Notes: generated by a model from the letters alone, not told the origin. A stretch of 36,622 nt of DNA from an uncultured Clostridia bacterium (GCA_947166135.1 CAMVDB010000014.1:1-36622); one strand, 5' to 3'; shown: positions 1 to 9,420, numbered from the stretch's first letter. Numbers and translations: made by a program.

Positions 1-2756
1 ACGACAAGCCTGACGTAGAGGCGGCAAGAGCCGCATTCGACGCGCTGAGCGACGAGCAGAAGGCTCTTGTTACACCCGAGACCCTTGAAAAGCTGGCTGC
101 CGCTGAGCAGAAGATCGCCGACCTTGAAGCCGTAAAGGATGTTGAGGACACGATCAGCGCTCTGCCCGCAGTTGAGGACATCACCCTCAACGACAAGGAC
201 GCTGTTCAGGCTGCAAACGACGCTTTTGCTGCACTGACTAACGAGCAGGTCATGATGCTTGACGGCGATCTGTTCGACAAGCTCCGTGACGCAGCGGAAA
301 AGATCGCCGACCTCGAAGCCGCCAAGGCTGTAGATGATCAGATCAACGCCCTGCCCGCTGAGATCACTCTCGACGCTAAGGCAGACGTAGAGGCGGCAAG
401 AGCCGCATTCGACGCCCTGACCGACGATCAGAAGAATCTCATAGACAGCGAGACCATCGCTAAGCTCACAGCCGCCGAGAAGGCGATCGCCGACCTCGAA
501 GCCGTAAAGGCTGTTGAGGACACGATCAGCGCTCTGCCCGCAGTTGAGGAAATCACCCTCAACGACAAGGACGCTGTTCAGGCTGCAAACGACGCTTTTG
601 CTGCACTGACTAACGAGCAGGTCATGATGCTTGACGGCGATCTGTTCGACAAGCTCCGTGACGCAGCGGAAAAGATCGCCGACCTCGAAGCCGCCAAGGC
701 TGTAGATGATCAGATCAACGCCCTGCCCGCTGAGATCACTCTCGACGCTAAGGAAACCGTAGAAGCGGCAAGAGCCGCATTCGACGCGCTGACCGACGAT
801 CAGAAGAATCTCATAGACGGCGAGACCCTCAACAAGCTCACCGCTGCCGAGACTGTCATCGCCGACCGTGAGGCGGCAAAGGCTGTAGAGGATCAGATCA
901 ACGCCCTGCCCGATCAGATCACCCCCGAGAATAAACAGACCTTCATGGATGTAAGCTCCGCTTTCATCGGCCTGTCACACGCTCAGGAAGAATATCTCTC
1001 CGAGGAAGCGATGAACAAGGTCAACAACGTGCTTCTTGCGAATTACTTCGTAACCGGCGCCGACCAGCTGCCCGAGGAGATCACCCTGAATGACAAGCAG
1101 TCAGTTACTGAGCTCAGAAGCTACTACGATGATGCCGACGACGACGTAAAGGCGCTCATCTCCGACGAGTATATGAACAAGCTCCTTTCTGCCGAGAAGG
1201 CAATCGCCGACCTCGAAGCCGTAAAGGTTGTTGAGGACATGATCAAAGCTCTGCCCGCAGTTGAGGACATCACCCTCAACGACAAGGACGCTGTTCAGGC
1301 GACATACGACGCTTTTGGCGCACTCACCGACGATCAGGTATTTTTGCTTGACGGCGACCTGTTTAACGATCTCCTGGATGCACTGGATAAAATCCAAGAC
1401 CTCGAAGCCGCAAAGGTTGTTGAGGACAAAATCAACGCTCTGCCCGACGTCATTCTTCTCGAAGATAAGGCTGACGTAGAAGCCGCTCGCGCCGCTTACG
1501 ACGCACTCGAGCCCGAGCAGAAAGACCTGATTGACCTTAGCGTTGTTGAAAAGCTCGAAGACGCCGAGGAAGTAATCGCTGACCGCGAGGCGGCAAAGGC
1601 TGTTGAGGATATGATCAACGCCCTGCCGACCGAGATCACCCTTGCCGATAAGGCGGCTGTTGAAGCGGCAAACGAGGCTCGTTTGAACCTGACTCCCGCA
1701 CAGGCGGATTATCTCACGTTCAGCGCTATCGACACGCTGTTCAAGGCTCTGGATAAGATCAATGATCTCGAAGCCGCACAGGACGTTGATAACGTGATCG
1801 ACGCCCTGCCCGAGGTTGATGACATCACCCTCGACGACAAGGAAGCTGTCGAAGCAGCAAGAGGCTATTATGACGGCTTAGACGACGCTGCTAAGGCGCT
1901 TGTCGGTGATGATACACTGGATAAGCTTGAGGCCGCCGAGAAGAAGATCGCCGATCTCGAAGCCGCAAAGGCTGTTGATGACATGATCACCGAACTGCCC
2001 GATAAGGACGACGTGACCGTTGCCGACACCGGCGAGATCATCGCAGCCCGCGCCGCATACAACGCGCTGACCGATGATCAGAAGGCTATGGTCGACAAGG
2101 ATACGCTCGATAAGCTGACTGCCGCAGAGACCGCGGTCATCAATGCACTGACCGACGCGTTTGCTGCCGCACAGATCAGCACGCAGATCAACAAGCTGCC
2201 CGAGACCGTTGTCGCAGGCGATAAGGACGATATCGAAGCCGCCCGCGCCGCTTACGACGCACTGACCGACGCACAGAAGGCGCTGGTCGACGACGAGACC
2301 GTGCAGAAGCTCCTCGACACTGAGGAAGCCCTCGTTCAGGCGCTCGCAGACAAGGCAGCCGCCGACGCAGTCAGCGAGCAGATCAATGCGCTGCCCGACG
2401 AGCTCGACGTCAAGAATAAGGACGATATCGAAGCCGCAAAGGCAGCTTACGACGCGCTGACCGACGCACAGAAGGCGTATGTCGACGACGCTACCATGCA
2501 GAAGCTTACCGACGCGGAAGCGTTCCTGGATGGCATCGTCATGTTGGGTGACTTTGACGGCGACGGCGAGGTTACCATCATCGACGTGACCCTGATGCAG
2601 CGCTATGACGTCCTGCTCCGCGAGTATTCCGAGAAGCAGTTCAAGGCAGCCGACGTAGACGGCGACGGCGACGTGACCGTGATCGACGTGACCTTTATCC
2701 AGCGCTACTTATCCAACATCCCCGTTCGTTACCCGATCGGCGAGTATGTTGCATGA
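1..2756 (+). CDS. Helical-repeat surface protein with C-terminal type I dockerin (5' partial)
   Basis: The reading frame is open from base 3 at the window edge, so the N-terminus and any signal peptide lie outside. Nearly all of it is a tandem array of roughly 60-residue helical units with the recurring pattern AARAAYDALTDxQKxLVD, then a KLxxAE helix, IADLEAAKAVxD, INALP and a TLxDK link. Repeats of this kind are common in extracellular proteins of Firmicutes and probably form a long stalk. Bases 2541-2756 encode two dockerin half-repeats, each a calcium loop (DFDGDGEV and DVDGDGDV) followed by IDVTxxQRY. A dockerin docks the protein to a cohesin partner, as in cellulosome-like or amylosome-like complexes. 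No catalytic domain is visible in the part seen. I infer a secreted structural or adhesion component. TGA stop at 2754-2756, then a strong terminator. Confidence 0.85.
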   Translation, partial: DKPDVEAARAAFDALSDEQKALVTPETLEKLAAAEQKIADLEAVKDVEDTISALPAVEDITLNDKDAVQAANDAFAALTNEQVMMLDGDLFDKLRDAAEKIADLEAAKAVDDQINALPAEITLDAKADVEAARAAFDALTDDQKNLIDSETIAKLTAAEKAIADLEAVKAVEDTISALPAVEEITLNDKDAVQAANDAFAALTNEQVMMLDGDLFDKLRDAAEKIADLEAAKAVDDQINALPAEITLDAKETVEAARAAFDALTDDQKNLIDGETLNKLTAAETVIADREAAKAVEDQINALPDQITPENKQTFMDVSSAFIGLSHAQEEYLSEEAMNKVNNVLLANYFVTGADQLPEEITLNDKQSVTELRSYYDDADDDVKALISDEYMNKLLSAEKAIADLEAVKVVEDMIKALPAVEDITLNDKDAVQATYDAFGALTDDQVFLLDGDLFNDLLDALDKIQDLEAAKVVEDKINALPDVILLEDKADVEAARAAYDALEPEQKDLIDLSVVEKLEDAEEVIADREAAKAVEDMINALPTEITLADKAAVEAANEARLNLTPAQADYLTFSAIDTLFKALDKINDLEAAQDVDNVIDALPEVDDITLDDKEAVEAARGYYDGLDDAAKALVGDDTLDKLEAAEKKIADLEAAKAVDDMITELPDKDDVTVADTGEIIAARAAYNALTDDQKAMVDKDTLDKLTAAETAVINALTDAFAAAQISTQINKLPETVVAGDKDDIEAARAAYDALTDAQKALVDDETVQKLLDTEEALVQALADKAAADAVSEQINALPDELDVKNKDDIEAAKAAYDALTDAQKAYVDDATMQKLTDAEAFLDGIVMLGDFDGDGEVTIIDVTLMQRYDVLLREYSEKQFKAADVDGDGDVTVIDVTFIQRYLSNIPVRYPIGEYVA
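112..855 (+). repeat. Two tandem copies of a 372-nt block inside the helical-repeat gene
   Basis: Bases 112-483 and 484-855 align at an offset of exactly 372 nt (124 codons, two ~62-residue repeat units). Long stretches are identical, for example around the VMMLDGDLFDKL segment at 249-284 and 621-656. The near-identity at DNA level, against much more diverged units further along, points to a recent in-frame duplication or gene conversion. Confidence 0.85.
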
Positions 2757-2794
2757 TAATGCGTGAGTATATGACAAACTGATACCTAATCATC

Positions 2795-2825
2795 GGAGGA
2801 TGGAGCTCGTCTCCATCCTCCTTTT
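2795..2825 (+). terminator. Rho-independent terminator of the helical-repeat gene
   Basis: A perfect 11-bp stem (GGAGGATGGAG at 2795-2805 with CTCCATCCTCC at 2811-2821), a 5-nt loop, then TTTT. It lies 38 nt after the stop codon. Confidence 0.9.
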
Positions 2826-2942
2826 CTGTCATGCCGGTGATTGTCAGAGAACATCGAAGCATAGCCTGCAAAAAGAGCCGTTGAAAAACTTTTTTCAAAA
2901 AAACCGAAAAAAATTAAAAAACCCCTGATTTTTGTCATACTG

Positions 2943-2971
2943 TTGTCATAGTGGGTGTGTTATGCTATAGC
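2943..2971 (+). promoter_or_regulatory. Weak candidate promoter for the 3100-3855 gene
   Basis: TTGTCA at 2943-2948 and TATAGC at 2966-2971 are separated by 17 nt. A second TTGTCA sits at 2932-2937. The surrounding 2880-2940 stretch is A/T rich. The -10 box is poor, so this is only a candidate; the rest of the 343-nt gap holds nothing else I recognise. Confidence 0.3.
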
Positions 2972-3099
2972 CACAGTCAAGGGAACGAGCTTGAAGCTCG
3001 ACCCAAGCCGCCGATCGGAAAGACTGCTGAACAGAAAGAAACGACGGCGGAACAAACAGTCATTAACAAAACATATATACCATTCAGGAGGGAAATAAA

Positions 3100-3855
3100 A
3101 TGGCTAACAACAACATGTACAACGAGAGAAACTACACCGGCAGACATTATTCCGACAGAGCGAGAGCGATCACCGCGAGAAAGAAAGCTAAGGCGAGAAA
3201 GCAGAGGATCCTCATCGGTACCGTCGCAGTCGCGCTGGTCGCCGTCATCGCCGCGGGCGCGATGGTATTCGGCGCGATGAACGCCCCGAAGGTCACTAAG
3301 ACCGCCGCCCCCACCACCGCGATCTCCGTCAAAGCGGCTGCCCCCGTCAAGGCTGCAAGCGCGAAGAAAACGACTCCTCAGCCCGCAACCACCGTCGCTC
3401 CCAAGCAGACCGCTCAGCCCGCAGCTCAGCAGACCGTACAGTCCGTTCCCGCAGCGCAGGTCACTCAGCAGAGCGCGCCCGCCCCCGCTCAGGCGCCCGC
3501 ACCGACTCAGGCTCCGACCCAGGCGCCCGTTAATGACCGCATCGATAACGTAAACGGCGAGCGTATCTACATCGACACAAAGCGCGTCGCTCCCGCCAAC
3601 AGCGGTACGCCCGCTCACTACTACGCCTACGGCAAGACCTCTTACGGCTTCGACTGGACGTACAAGGCGGACAACCTCAACTTCCTGCTCCGCTGCGACT
3701 ACAACTTTAATCAGCAGCAGTACGACTTCCAGTTTTACGGCGTGACCCCCGGCACCAGCCACGTTACCCTGTACTACAACACCGACGACAATGTACAGGT
3801 GCCCGTCAACCTGACCGTTACCGTCGACGACGCCCTCAACGTCACCGCTGCTTGA
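3100..3855 (+). CDS. Single-pass membrane protein with Ala/Pro/Gln-rich linker and unknown extracellular domain
   Basis: 251 residues. A basic N-terminus (residues 1-36, rich in Arg and Lys) precedes one transmembrane helix at about 37-60, suggesting N-in, C-out topology. Residues 61 to about 145 are a low-complexity Ala/Pro/Thr/Gln linker. The last ~105 residues form a compact, Tyr/Asn-rich, probably all-beta domain with no family I recognise (it includes GFDWTYKADNLNFLLRCDYN and ends in TVTVDDALNVTAA). The start is fixed by the GGAGGG ribosome binding site at 3087-3092. It stands alone between two terminators, so it is probably monocistronic. I infer a cell-envelope protein but cannot give a function. 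Confidence 0.8.
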   Translation: MANNNMYNERNYTGRHYSDRARAITARKKAKARKQRILIGTVAVALVAVIAAGAMVFGAMNAPKVTKTAAPTTAISVKAAAPVKAASAKKTTPQPATTVAPKQTAQPAAQQTVQSVPAAQVTQQSAPAPAQAPAPTQAPTQAPVNDRIDNVNGERIYIDTKRVAPANSGTPAHYYAYGKTSYGFDWTYKADNLNFLLRCDYNFNQQQYDFQFYGVTPGTSHVTLYYNTDDNVQVPVNLTVTVDDALNVTAA

Positions 3856-3891
3856 TACTACAACAATCTTTTCATGAGATCTTCCTTATAT

Positions 3892-3930
3892 AAAGCAAAG
3901 AGCCGTCCGACAGGGCGGCTCTTTGCTTTG
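3892..3930 (+). terminator. Terminator after the membrane-linker protein
   Basis: 14-bp perfect stem: AAAGCAAAGAGCCG at 3892-3905 pairs with CGGCTCTTTGCTTT at 3916-3929. The 3' arm is T-rich; a further TTTTT follows at 3938. Confidence 0.8.
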
Positions 3931-3969
3931 CACTCAGTTTTTATCCGATATAAGAAGTTTAGATATTAA

Positions 3970-3998
3970 TTGAATTCCGGTAAACGATATGTTATATT
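3970..3998 (+). promoter_or_regulatory. Promoter of the mcrBC operon
   Basis: TTGAAT (3970-3975), 17-nt spacer, TATATT (3993-3998), 35 nt before the mcrB start. Confidence 0.65.
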
Positions 3999-4033
3999 TA
4001 ATCTGAAACAATAGAAGCTTGTGAGGGATCGGC

Positions 4034-5992
4034 ATGATTGATAAAAATATACTGAAGAAAGTATTATCGGAATATAAAAGTGATTTTTTACAGGGACAAT
4101 GGGATGATGAGCGGTTCAAATGGGAAGCGGTAAAATGGTTTCAGGATAACTGGGATATCGATGCAGATCACTTTTCCGACATGCTGGAGTTGTCGTTAAA
4201 GCAAACAAACGAACTTTTGGCGGCAAGTTACTATTATCCGCGACAGATGATCACTTTTCTGGCTGAGAAAGCTGAAAATGAAGTCAAAAATATGTTTGCG
4301 GTTTTATTTGATGAAAGCAGAGACATATACGACAGAATTGAATTTTTTAAGGAACAGTCGGATATCCTTCTTCAAAAATACGGCAACGGTCAATCGAATC
4401 ATTATCAAACAGAAAATGCTGTCAGCACTTACCTATGGTTAAGATATCCCGATCGATATTATATTTACAAGATCAGCGAAGCAAGAACGGTTTCGAAGAC
4501 GTTGCATAGCAACTATCAGTTTAAGAACGGGGCGTATAAACAGAATCTGGAGAACTTCCTATCTATGTATGATGAAATATGTGAGGAAATCGGAAAAGAT
4601 CGGGAACTGACTGCATTATTAAATAATGCCTTAACAGAAAGCTGTTATCCGGATAAAGAATACCGTACGCTTACGGTTGATGTAGGATTTTATATCAGTC
4701 AGCAGAAGAAAAAGCCTGAAGAGCTGAGGGATAAGGAAGATGATAAAATGAACGAATCTCAAGCAAGGTACAGAAAATGGTTTGCTCCGATTGTTGATAC
4801 CTTATATGATATGGGAGGCGAAGGCTCCCGTCAGGATGTGCATCAGGAGATTATCAAGAGGTATCATATCAGTGAACAGGAGCTTAATATCAAGAACCAG
4901 ACCGTTCCCAAGGTTCTCAACGATATTGATTGGGCGAGAAATTCACTGTCTTATGAGGGGATCATTGATAAAAACGCTGATCGGGGTTTATGGAAACTAA
5001 CGGAACTCGGCAGGAAAATTAAAATGACGGACTCCTTAGCGGGTAAGATCATTACAAAATGGGTTCGCATTAATACGGCAAAGCGTAATCATGAGGAAAT
5101 ACCCGTAATCGATCTTTCCCGATACTATGAATACAGAAATGATGAATATACCAAGGAAAACTTCCTGTCGGAGGTTTTCATGGATGAGGCAGATTATAAT
5201 TCATTGGTGAACAGCCTCAAACACAGAAAGAATCTCATCATGCAGGGTGCTCCGGGCGTCGGAAAGACCTTTGCGGCAAAGCGGCTGGCATATTCAATGA
5301 TGGGTGAGAAGGATGACGCCAGAGTTCGGATGATTCAGTTCCATCAAAATTATACCTATGAAGATTTTGTGTTAGGCTACAGACCGAAGGAAAACGGTTT
5401 CAGTCTTGAGAAAGGCATTTTTTATCACTTCTGTGAGGAGGCGGAGAAACACGGAGATAAAGACTATTTCTTCATTATCGATGAGATCAATCGCGGTAAT
5501 TTAAGCAAGATCTTCGGTGAATTGCTGATGTTGATCGAGAAAGAACACAGGGATGAAAAGATCATGTTATCCTATAACGGAAAACTGTTTTCCGTTCCCG
5601 GCAATCTGTTTATCATCGGTATGATGAATACTGCCGATCGCAGTCTGACGATGGTGGATTATGCCCTGCGCCGTCGATTCAGCTTCTTCCCGATGGAACC
5701 GGCATTTGATAACACCGGATTCAAGAGTTATCAGCGCGGCATTAACAGCGCAAAGCTGGATGCAGTTATCAACGTTGTTAAAGAAATGAATTCTGCGATT
5801 AAAAGCGACAGTACTCTCGGCAAGGGCTTCTGTATCGGGCACAGCTATTTTTGCGATCCTACCGAGTGTGCTGACGACGAACAGCTGAGGATTATCGTGG
5901 AATATGATATTATTCCGACGATCGAAGAATACTGGTTTGACAATGAAGCAGAACTGAATAAGTGGAAAGAACGGCTGTTGGGTGTGTTCTGA
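4034..5992 (+). CDS. mcrB: McrB-like AAA+ GTPase/ATPase subunit of a type IV restriction system
   Basis: 652 residues. The C-terminal half is an McrB-type AAA+ module: Walker A GAPGVGKT at 405-412, Walker B and signature YFFIIDEINRGN at about 478-489, and a later MMNTADRSLTMVDYALRRRF segment carrying sensor/arginine-finger-like residues. In characterised McrBC systems this subunit translocates DNA and drives the McrC nuclease against modified (methylated) DNA. Residues ~239-330 look like a winged-helix Mrr-N-like domain (YRKWFAPIVDTL to LWKLTELGRKI). Residues 1-230 are less certain and are the likely target-reading region. The gene is AT-richer than the chromosome around it, which suggests horizontal transfer. 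Start chosen at ATG 4034 with GAGGG just upstream. The stop overlaps mcrC by one base (TGATG), so the two are translationally coupled. Confidence 0.88.
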   Translation: MIDKNILKKVLSEYKSDFLQGQWDDERFKWEAVKWFQDNWDIDADHFSDMLELSLKQTNELLAASYYYPRQMITFLAEKAENEVKNMFAVLFDESRDIYDRIEFFKEQSDILLQKYGNGQSNHYQTENAVSTYLWLRYPDRYYIYKISEARTVSKTLHSNYQFKNGAYKQNLENFLSMYDEICEEIGKDRELTALLNNALTESCYPDKEYRTLTVDVGFYISQQKKKPEELRDKEDDKMNESQARYRKWFAPIVDTLYDMGGEGSRQDVHQEIIKRYHISEQELNIKNQTVPKVLNDIDWARNSLSYEGIIDKNADRGLWKLTELGRKIKMTDSLAGKIITKWVRINTAKRNHEEIPVIDLSRYYEYRNDEYTKENFLSEVFMDEADYNSLVNSLKHRKNLIMQGAPGVGKTFAAKRLAYSMMGEKDDARVRMIQFHQNYTYEDFVLGYRPKENGFSLEKGIFYHFCEEAEKHGDKDYFFIIDEINRGNLSKIFGELLMLIEKEHRDEKIMLSYNGKLFSVPGNLFIIGMMNTADRSLTMVDYALRRRFSFFPMEPAFDNTGFKSYQRGINSAKLDAVINVVKEMNSAIKSDSTLGKGFCIGHSYFCDPTECADDEQLRIIVEYDIIPTIEEYWFDNEAELNKWKERLLGVF

Positions 5993-7050
5993 TGAAAAAG
6001 TATAAAAGCACGCTGATAAAAAATATCTACTATATGCTCTGTTATGCTTTTTTATCGTTAAACAGAAAAGAGTATGAAGAGATCGCCGTAGAAAAATTTG
6101 AGGATATCCATAATTTATTTGCGGCTATATTGGCAAAGGGAATCACCAGTCAGATCAAGCACGGATTGTATAAGCAATATATCAATCAATCGGAGAATTT
6201 GAGTATCCCGCGAGGCAGAATCAATATGCCCGATACGATACGTAACAGAATAAACAAAAGAAATCAGCTAGCCTGCGAATATGACTTACTGTCTGAAAAC
6301 AATCTGTATAATCAGATATTAAAATCAACTGCCAAGCTCCTGCTGAGGAGTCATGACGTTGACCGAGAGTATAAAACGGAGCTAAAACGGTGTGTACTCT
6401 ATTTTTCGGATATCGATGAAGTATCGTTAAAATCCATACCGTGGGCAAAAATCAGATTTCATCGCAGTAATCGATCCTACTGTATGCTGCTGGGTATCTG
6501 TCAACTGATCATCGAAGGTATGCTGATGACGGATGAGAACGGAAATCAAAGGCTGGCTTCGTTCGTAGATAACCAACAGATTCACAGACTGTATGAAAAA
6601 TTCATTCTGGAATACTACAGGAAAAAATATCCTCAGCTTCACCCGAGCTCGTCTCAAATCAAATGGGCGCTGGACGAGGGAGAGCCGTCGCTTCTGCCTG
6701 CCATGCAAAGCGATATCATGCTGACACAGGGTAATCGTGTTTTGATAATCGACGCAAAGTTTTATGCGCATATCACACAGAGTCAGTATCATGCGGAGTC
6801 CCTGCGCTCGGCGCATCTATATCAGATTTTCGCTTATGTGAAGAATAAAGACGCCGAATTCGGAGAAAGGGAACACACGGTGTCGGGACTGCTGTTGTAT
6901 GCCGCAACGGATGAAGGCGTTCAACCGGATGAGACATATATCATGAGCGGGAACCGGATCGGTGCCGAGACGCTGGATCTGAACAGTGAATTTACCGGTA
7001 TTTCGGAAAAACTAAACGATATAGTGAAAAGGCATTTTGCTGTATCATGA
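5992..7050 (+). CDS. mcrC: McrC-like PD-(D/E)xK nuclease subunit
   Basis: 352 residues from ATG 5992, which overlaps the mcrB stop in TGATG; an in-frame ATG at 5962 lies inside mcrB and is not needed. The family partner of McrB, supplying DNA cleavage. The C-terminal part holds the nuclease core: Asp241 (SDIML) and the Asp254-Ala-Lys256 triad in LIIDAKFY, followed by the helix HAESLRSAHLYQIFAYV that McrC proteins carry. The N-terminal part (YYMLCYAFLSL, IPRGRINMPDTI, CEYDLLSENNLYNQILK) also matches the family pattern. All catalytic residues are present, so the system looks intact. The specificity for a given modified base cannot be read from sequence. Confidence 0.88.
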   Translation: MKKYKSTLIKNIYYMLCYAFLSLNRKEYEEIAVEKFEDIHNLFAAILAKGITSQIKHGLYKQYINQSENLSIPRGRINMPDTIRNRINKRNQLACEYDLLSENNLYNQILKSTAKLLLRSHDVDREYKTELKRCVLYFSDIDEVSLKSIPWAKIRFHRSNRSYCMLLGICQLIIEGMLMTDENGNQRLASFVDNQQIHRLYEKFILEYYRKKYPQLHPSSSQIKWALDEGEPSLLPAMQSDIMLTQGNRVLIIDAKFYAHITQSQYHAESLRSAHLYQIFAYVKNKDAEFGEREHTVSGLLLYAATDEGVQPDETYIMSGNRIGAETLDLNSEFTGISEKLNDIVKRHFAVS

Positions 7051-7066
7051 CAGTGCTGTATAAAAG

Positions 7067-7094
7067 AACAGCCCGGGCGTAAGCTCGGGCTGTT
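7067..7094. terminator. Bidirectional terminator between mcrC and the transporter module
   Basis: 12-bp stem (7067-7078 with 7083-7094, one G-U pair) closed by a GTAA tetraloop. On the minus strand it is followed by TTCTTTTAT, on the plus strand by a weaker T-rich stretch. It serves two convergent genes. Confidence 0.85.
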
Positions 7095-7116
7095 GATGTT
7101 TGTATTGCAAAGAGCG

Positions 7117-9369
7117 TCAATTGATCTCTTCGGTCTTGTAGATGAACTTGACGTAGCCGTCCATGCCGTCGGCGAGTCCGGAGTAGCTCTTGTAGTTTTG
7201 GGATACGCGGATGGTGGCTTTGACGCGGCTGACGAGATCGCCGACGTTGTCCTTGAGCAGGGAGGTGATCTTGCTGATACCCTCGTCGTTGAACTGCTTC
7301 AAGCCGTCGCTGAGCTGCATGGAGCCGGAACGGAGCTGAGATACGCCTTCTACCAGAGCGGGCATGCCGTTCTTCATGGTCAGGATACCGTCGCGGAGCG
7401 TATCGGCGCCGGTGCTGAGCTGAGCGGTGCCGTTCTTGAGGGTAGAGGCGCCGTTACTGAGGGTATCGGTTCCGGTTTTCAGCTCGGAGGAGCCGGAGCG
7501 GAGCTGTGAAGTGCCGCTCTGCAGCTGCTTAGCGCCTGCAGATGCGGAGCCGACGCCGCCGGTATAGGTCTTGAGACCCTTGTCGAAGGTGTTATAGCTG
7601 TCGAGCTGTTCCTTGAGGGCGGAGATGCTCTCTCTGCCGGCTTTCGCCTGTGCGAGAGCGGCGGCGATGCCCTGCTGTACCTCTTCGTTCTGCATGTTCT
7701 GCTCGATCAGGTTGTCGATCTGGGCTTCGGTATTCTGAGCGATAGCCGCCTGCGCCTGTTCACCCTGCATATTCTGTTCGGTCAGGGCGGAGATGGTGTT
7801 CTGTACCTGAGTGTTTGCCATCTGAGCGTCGATCGCGCCGCTGATCTGCGCCTGTGTTGCGGCGTCGACCATACCTGCGGCGACAGCGGCGTTATAATCT
7901 GCGGCGGAGTAGCCTGCCGCGGCGAGTACCTGCTCGGTGACCTGAGCGCGAACGCCTGCTGTGACCTCTGCCTGTACATTCTGTCTGACAGCTTCGGTGA
8001 CGGCGGCTGTTACGGCTGCGCGGTTCTCTTCGACCGCCGCTGATACCTTTGCGCGTGCGGTCTGTTCAGCCTGTGCCTTTATATTCTTCTCGGAGAGCTG
8101 ATCCAGCAGGGAGTTGAGGATCGTCGCGTAGTTATCGGGGGTGAGCTCGGGGACGTTCAGACCCGCTTCGACCAGCGACTTTCTCGCGGTGGCGAGGATG
8201 GCGGTGAAGGTCTGGGCGCTGCCGTTCGTAAGCGCCGTGTTATTGGCGCTGAGGGTGGATAGTCCGTTGCTGAGGTCGAGTGCGCCGATATCGACGCTGA
8301 CGGAGCCTGCGCTGAGGGCGGCTGCGCCGTCGCTGAGCTTCTTGGCGCCGTCGTTGAGCTGACCTGCGCCGTTATCGACCTGCTTTGCGCCGTCGCTGAG
8401 CTGTACCGCGCCGTCATAGAGCCGATCTACGCCGCTGACGAGTTCGCCGGACTTCGCGAGCAGGGTATCGAGACCGGTGTAAAGCTGGGATGAACCGTCG
8501 ATCAGGGCGGTCATAGCGCTCTCGAGCTGATTGAGAGAATCGCCGAGATCATCGAGGCTGTCGAGATCGTCGGGATCGAGCTCCTTGCCGAGGGCGTTGG
8601 AGGCGATGGTGATGGTGGTATCAAGGGCGAAATCCGTCGTATCCGCACTGACCTCGAAGTAATCGGGGATGTTCACCTCGTCGCGGGAGAGACCCAGATC
8701 ATGCTGTAAGCCGGGGAAGGCGATACCCGCCACGATCGTTCGGTCGCCGTCGGAGACGACCTTACCGTTGGTGACCTCAACGTTATCGAACTTCCCGCCG
8801 TCGAGGATCATGCCGGACATCATCAGGAAGGGAACGTAGATACGCTCCTGCTTACCGTCGATGGTGACGTTTTCGTAGGCGTTGTTGGTGTAGTCAAAGC
8901 GGATGGTGACTCTGCCGCTCTTGCCGGCGAGCTCCCTGGGATCGATGACCTTGCCGTCGAGGGTGTAGGTGACGCTCAGGTCGACGGGAAGAGGCTGGGT
9001 GCCCGTACCCTCCAGATAGAGGTCTGCGCCGTCCGCCTGCCAGACGCGCATATTGTCGCTGTCAAGGGTGAAGGAGGCGTCGGTCTTGACGTTCTCGATA
9101 TCGCCGAGGGCGGCAACGTCGCGGATGGTAGTCGCCTTTTTATTGTTCTTGATCCAGTCGCTGACGATGATCTTGTCAACAGTGCCGTCGGCATTCGCCG
9201 TGACATAAACGGTCTCGTCCTTGATCAGATCGGCTTCATCGGCGGTCGCCTTGTTCTTTTCGCCGAGGGTGATGCCGTTCAGCGAAAGGGCGAATACGCC
9301 GACAAGAGAAGCGGACAGCACGATGCTCAGGCACAGTGCGACGCTCAGCAGCTTAATCATTCGTTTCAT
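7117..9369 (-). CDS. Secreted xxxLxxG-repeat protein (YhgE/Pip-like), partner of the MMPL transporter
   Basis: 750 residues. An N-terminal signal or anchor helix (residues ~5-28) is followed by a beta-rich region to about residue 270. Two blocks of the heptad-like xxxLxxG repeat follow (about 280-365 and 620-705; units such as QLSDGAKQ, QLNDGAKK and TLKNGTAQ). The middle, about 390-600, is a long Ala/Gln-rich helical coiled-coil-like segment. Such repeat proteins commonly sit beside MMPL/RND transporters in Firmicutes. Unlike full YhgE/Pip proteins I see no C-terminal membrane helices, so it is probably an extracytoplasmic accessory. It is the last gene of the tetR-MMPL cluster, 111 nt after the transporter, in the same direction. 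Its own function is not established. Confidence 0.75.
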   Translation of the reverse strand: MKRMIKLLSVALCLSIVLSASLVGVFALSLNGITLGEKNKATADEADLIKDETVYVTANADGTVDKIIVSDWIKNNKKATTIRDVAALGDIENVKTDASFTLDSDNMRVWQADGADLYLEGTGTQPLPVDLSVTYTLDGKVIDPRELAGKSGRVTIRFDYTNNAYENVTIDGKQERIYVPFLMMSGMILDGGKFDNVEVTNGKVVSDGDRTIVAGIAFPGLQHDLGLSRDEVNIPDYFEVSADTTDFALDTTITIASNALGKELDPDDLDSLDDLGDSLNQLESAMTALIDGSSQLYTGLDTLLAKSGELVSGVDRLYDGAVQLSDGAKQVDNGAGQLNDGAKKLSDGAAALSAGSVSVDIGALDLSNGLSTLSANNTALTNGSAQTFTAILATARKSLVEAGLNVPELTPDNYATILNSLLDQLSEKNIKAQAEQTARAKVSAAVEENRAAVTAAVTEAVRQNVQAEVTAGVRAQVTEQVLAAAGYSAADYNAAVAAGMVDAATQAQISGAIDAQMANTQVQNTISALTEQNMQGEQAQAAIAQNTEAQIDNLIEQNMQNEEVQQGIAAALAQAKAGRESISALKEQLDSYNTFDKGLKTYTGGVGSASAGAKQLQSGTSQLRSGSSELKTGTDTLSNGASTLKNGTAQLSTGADTLRDGILTMKNGMPALVEGVSQLRSGSMQLSDGLKQFNDEGISKITSLLKDNVGDLVSRVKATIRVSQNYKSYSGLADGMDGYVKFIYKTEEIN

Positions 9370-9420
9370 AATATCTCTCCGTTCTTTCTATAGTTACATA
9401 TAGCTGTTATATAGGAGGGG

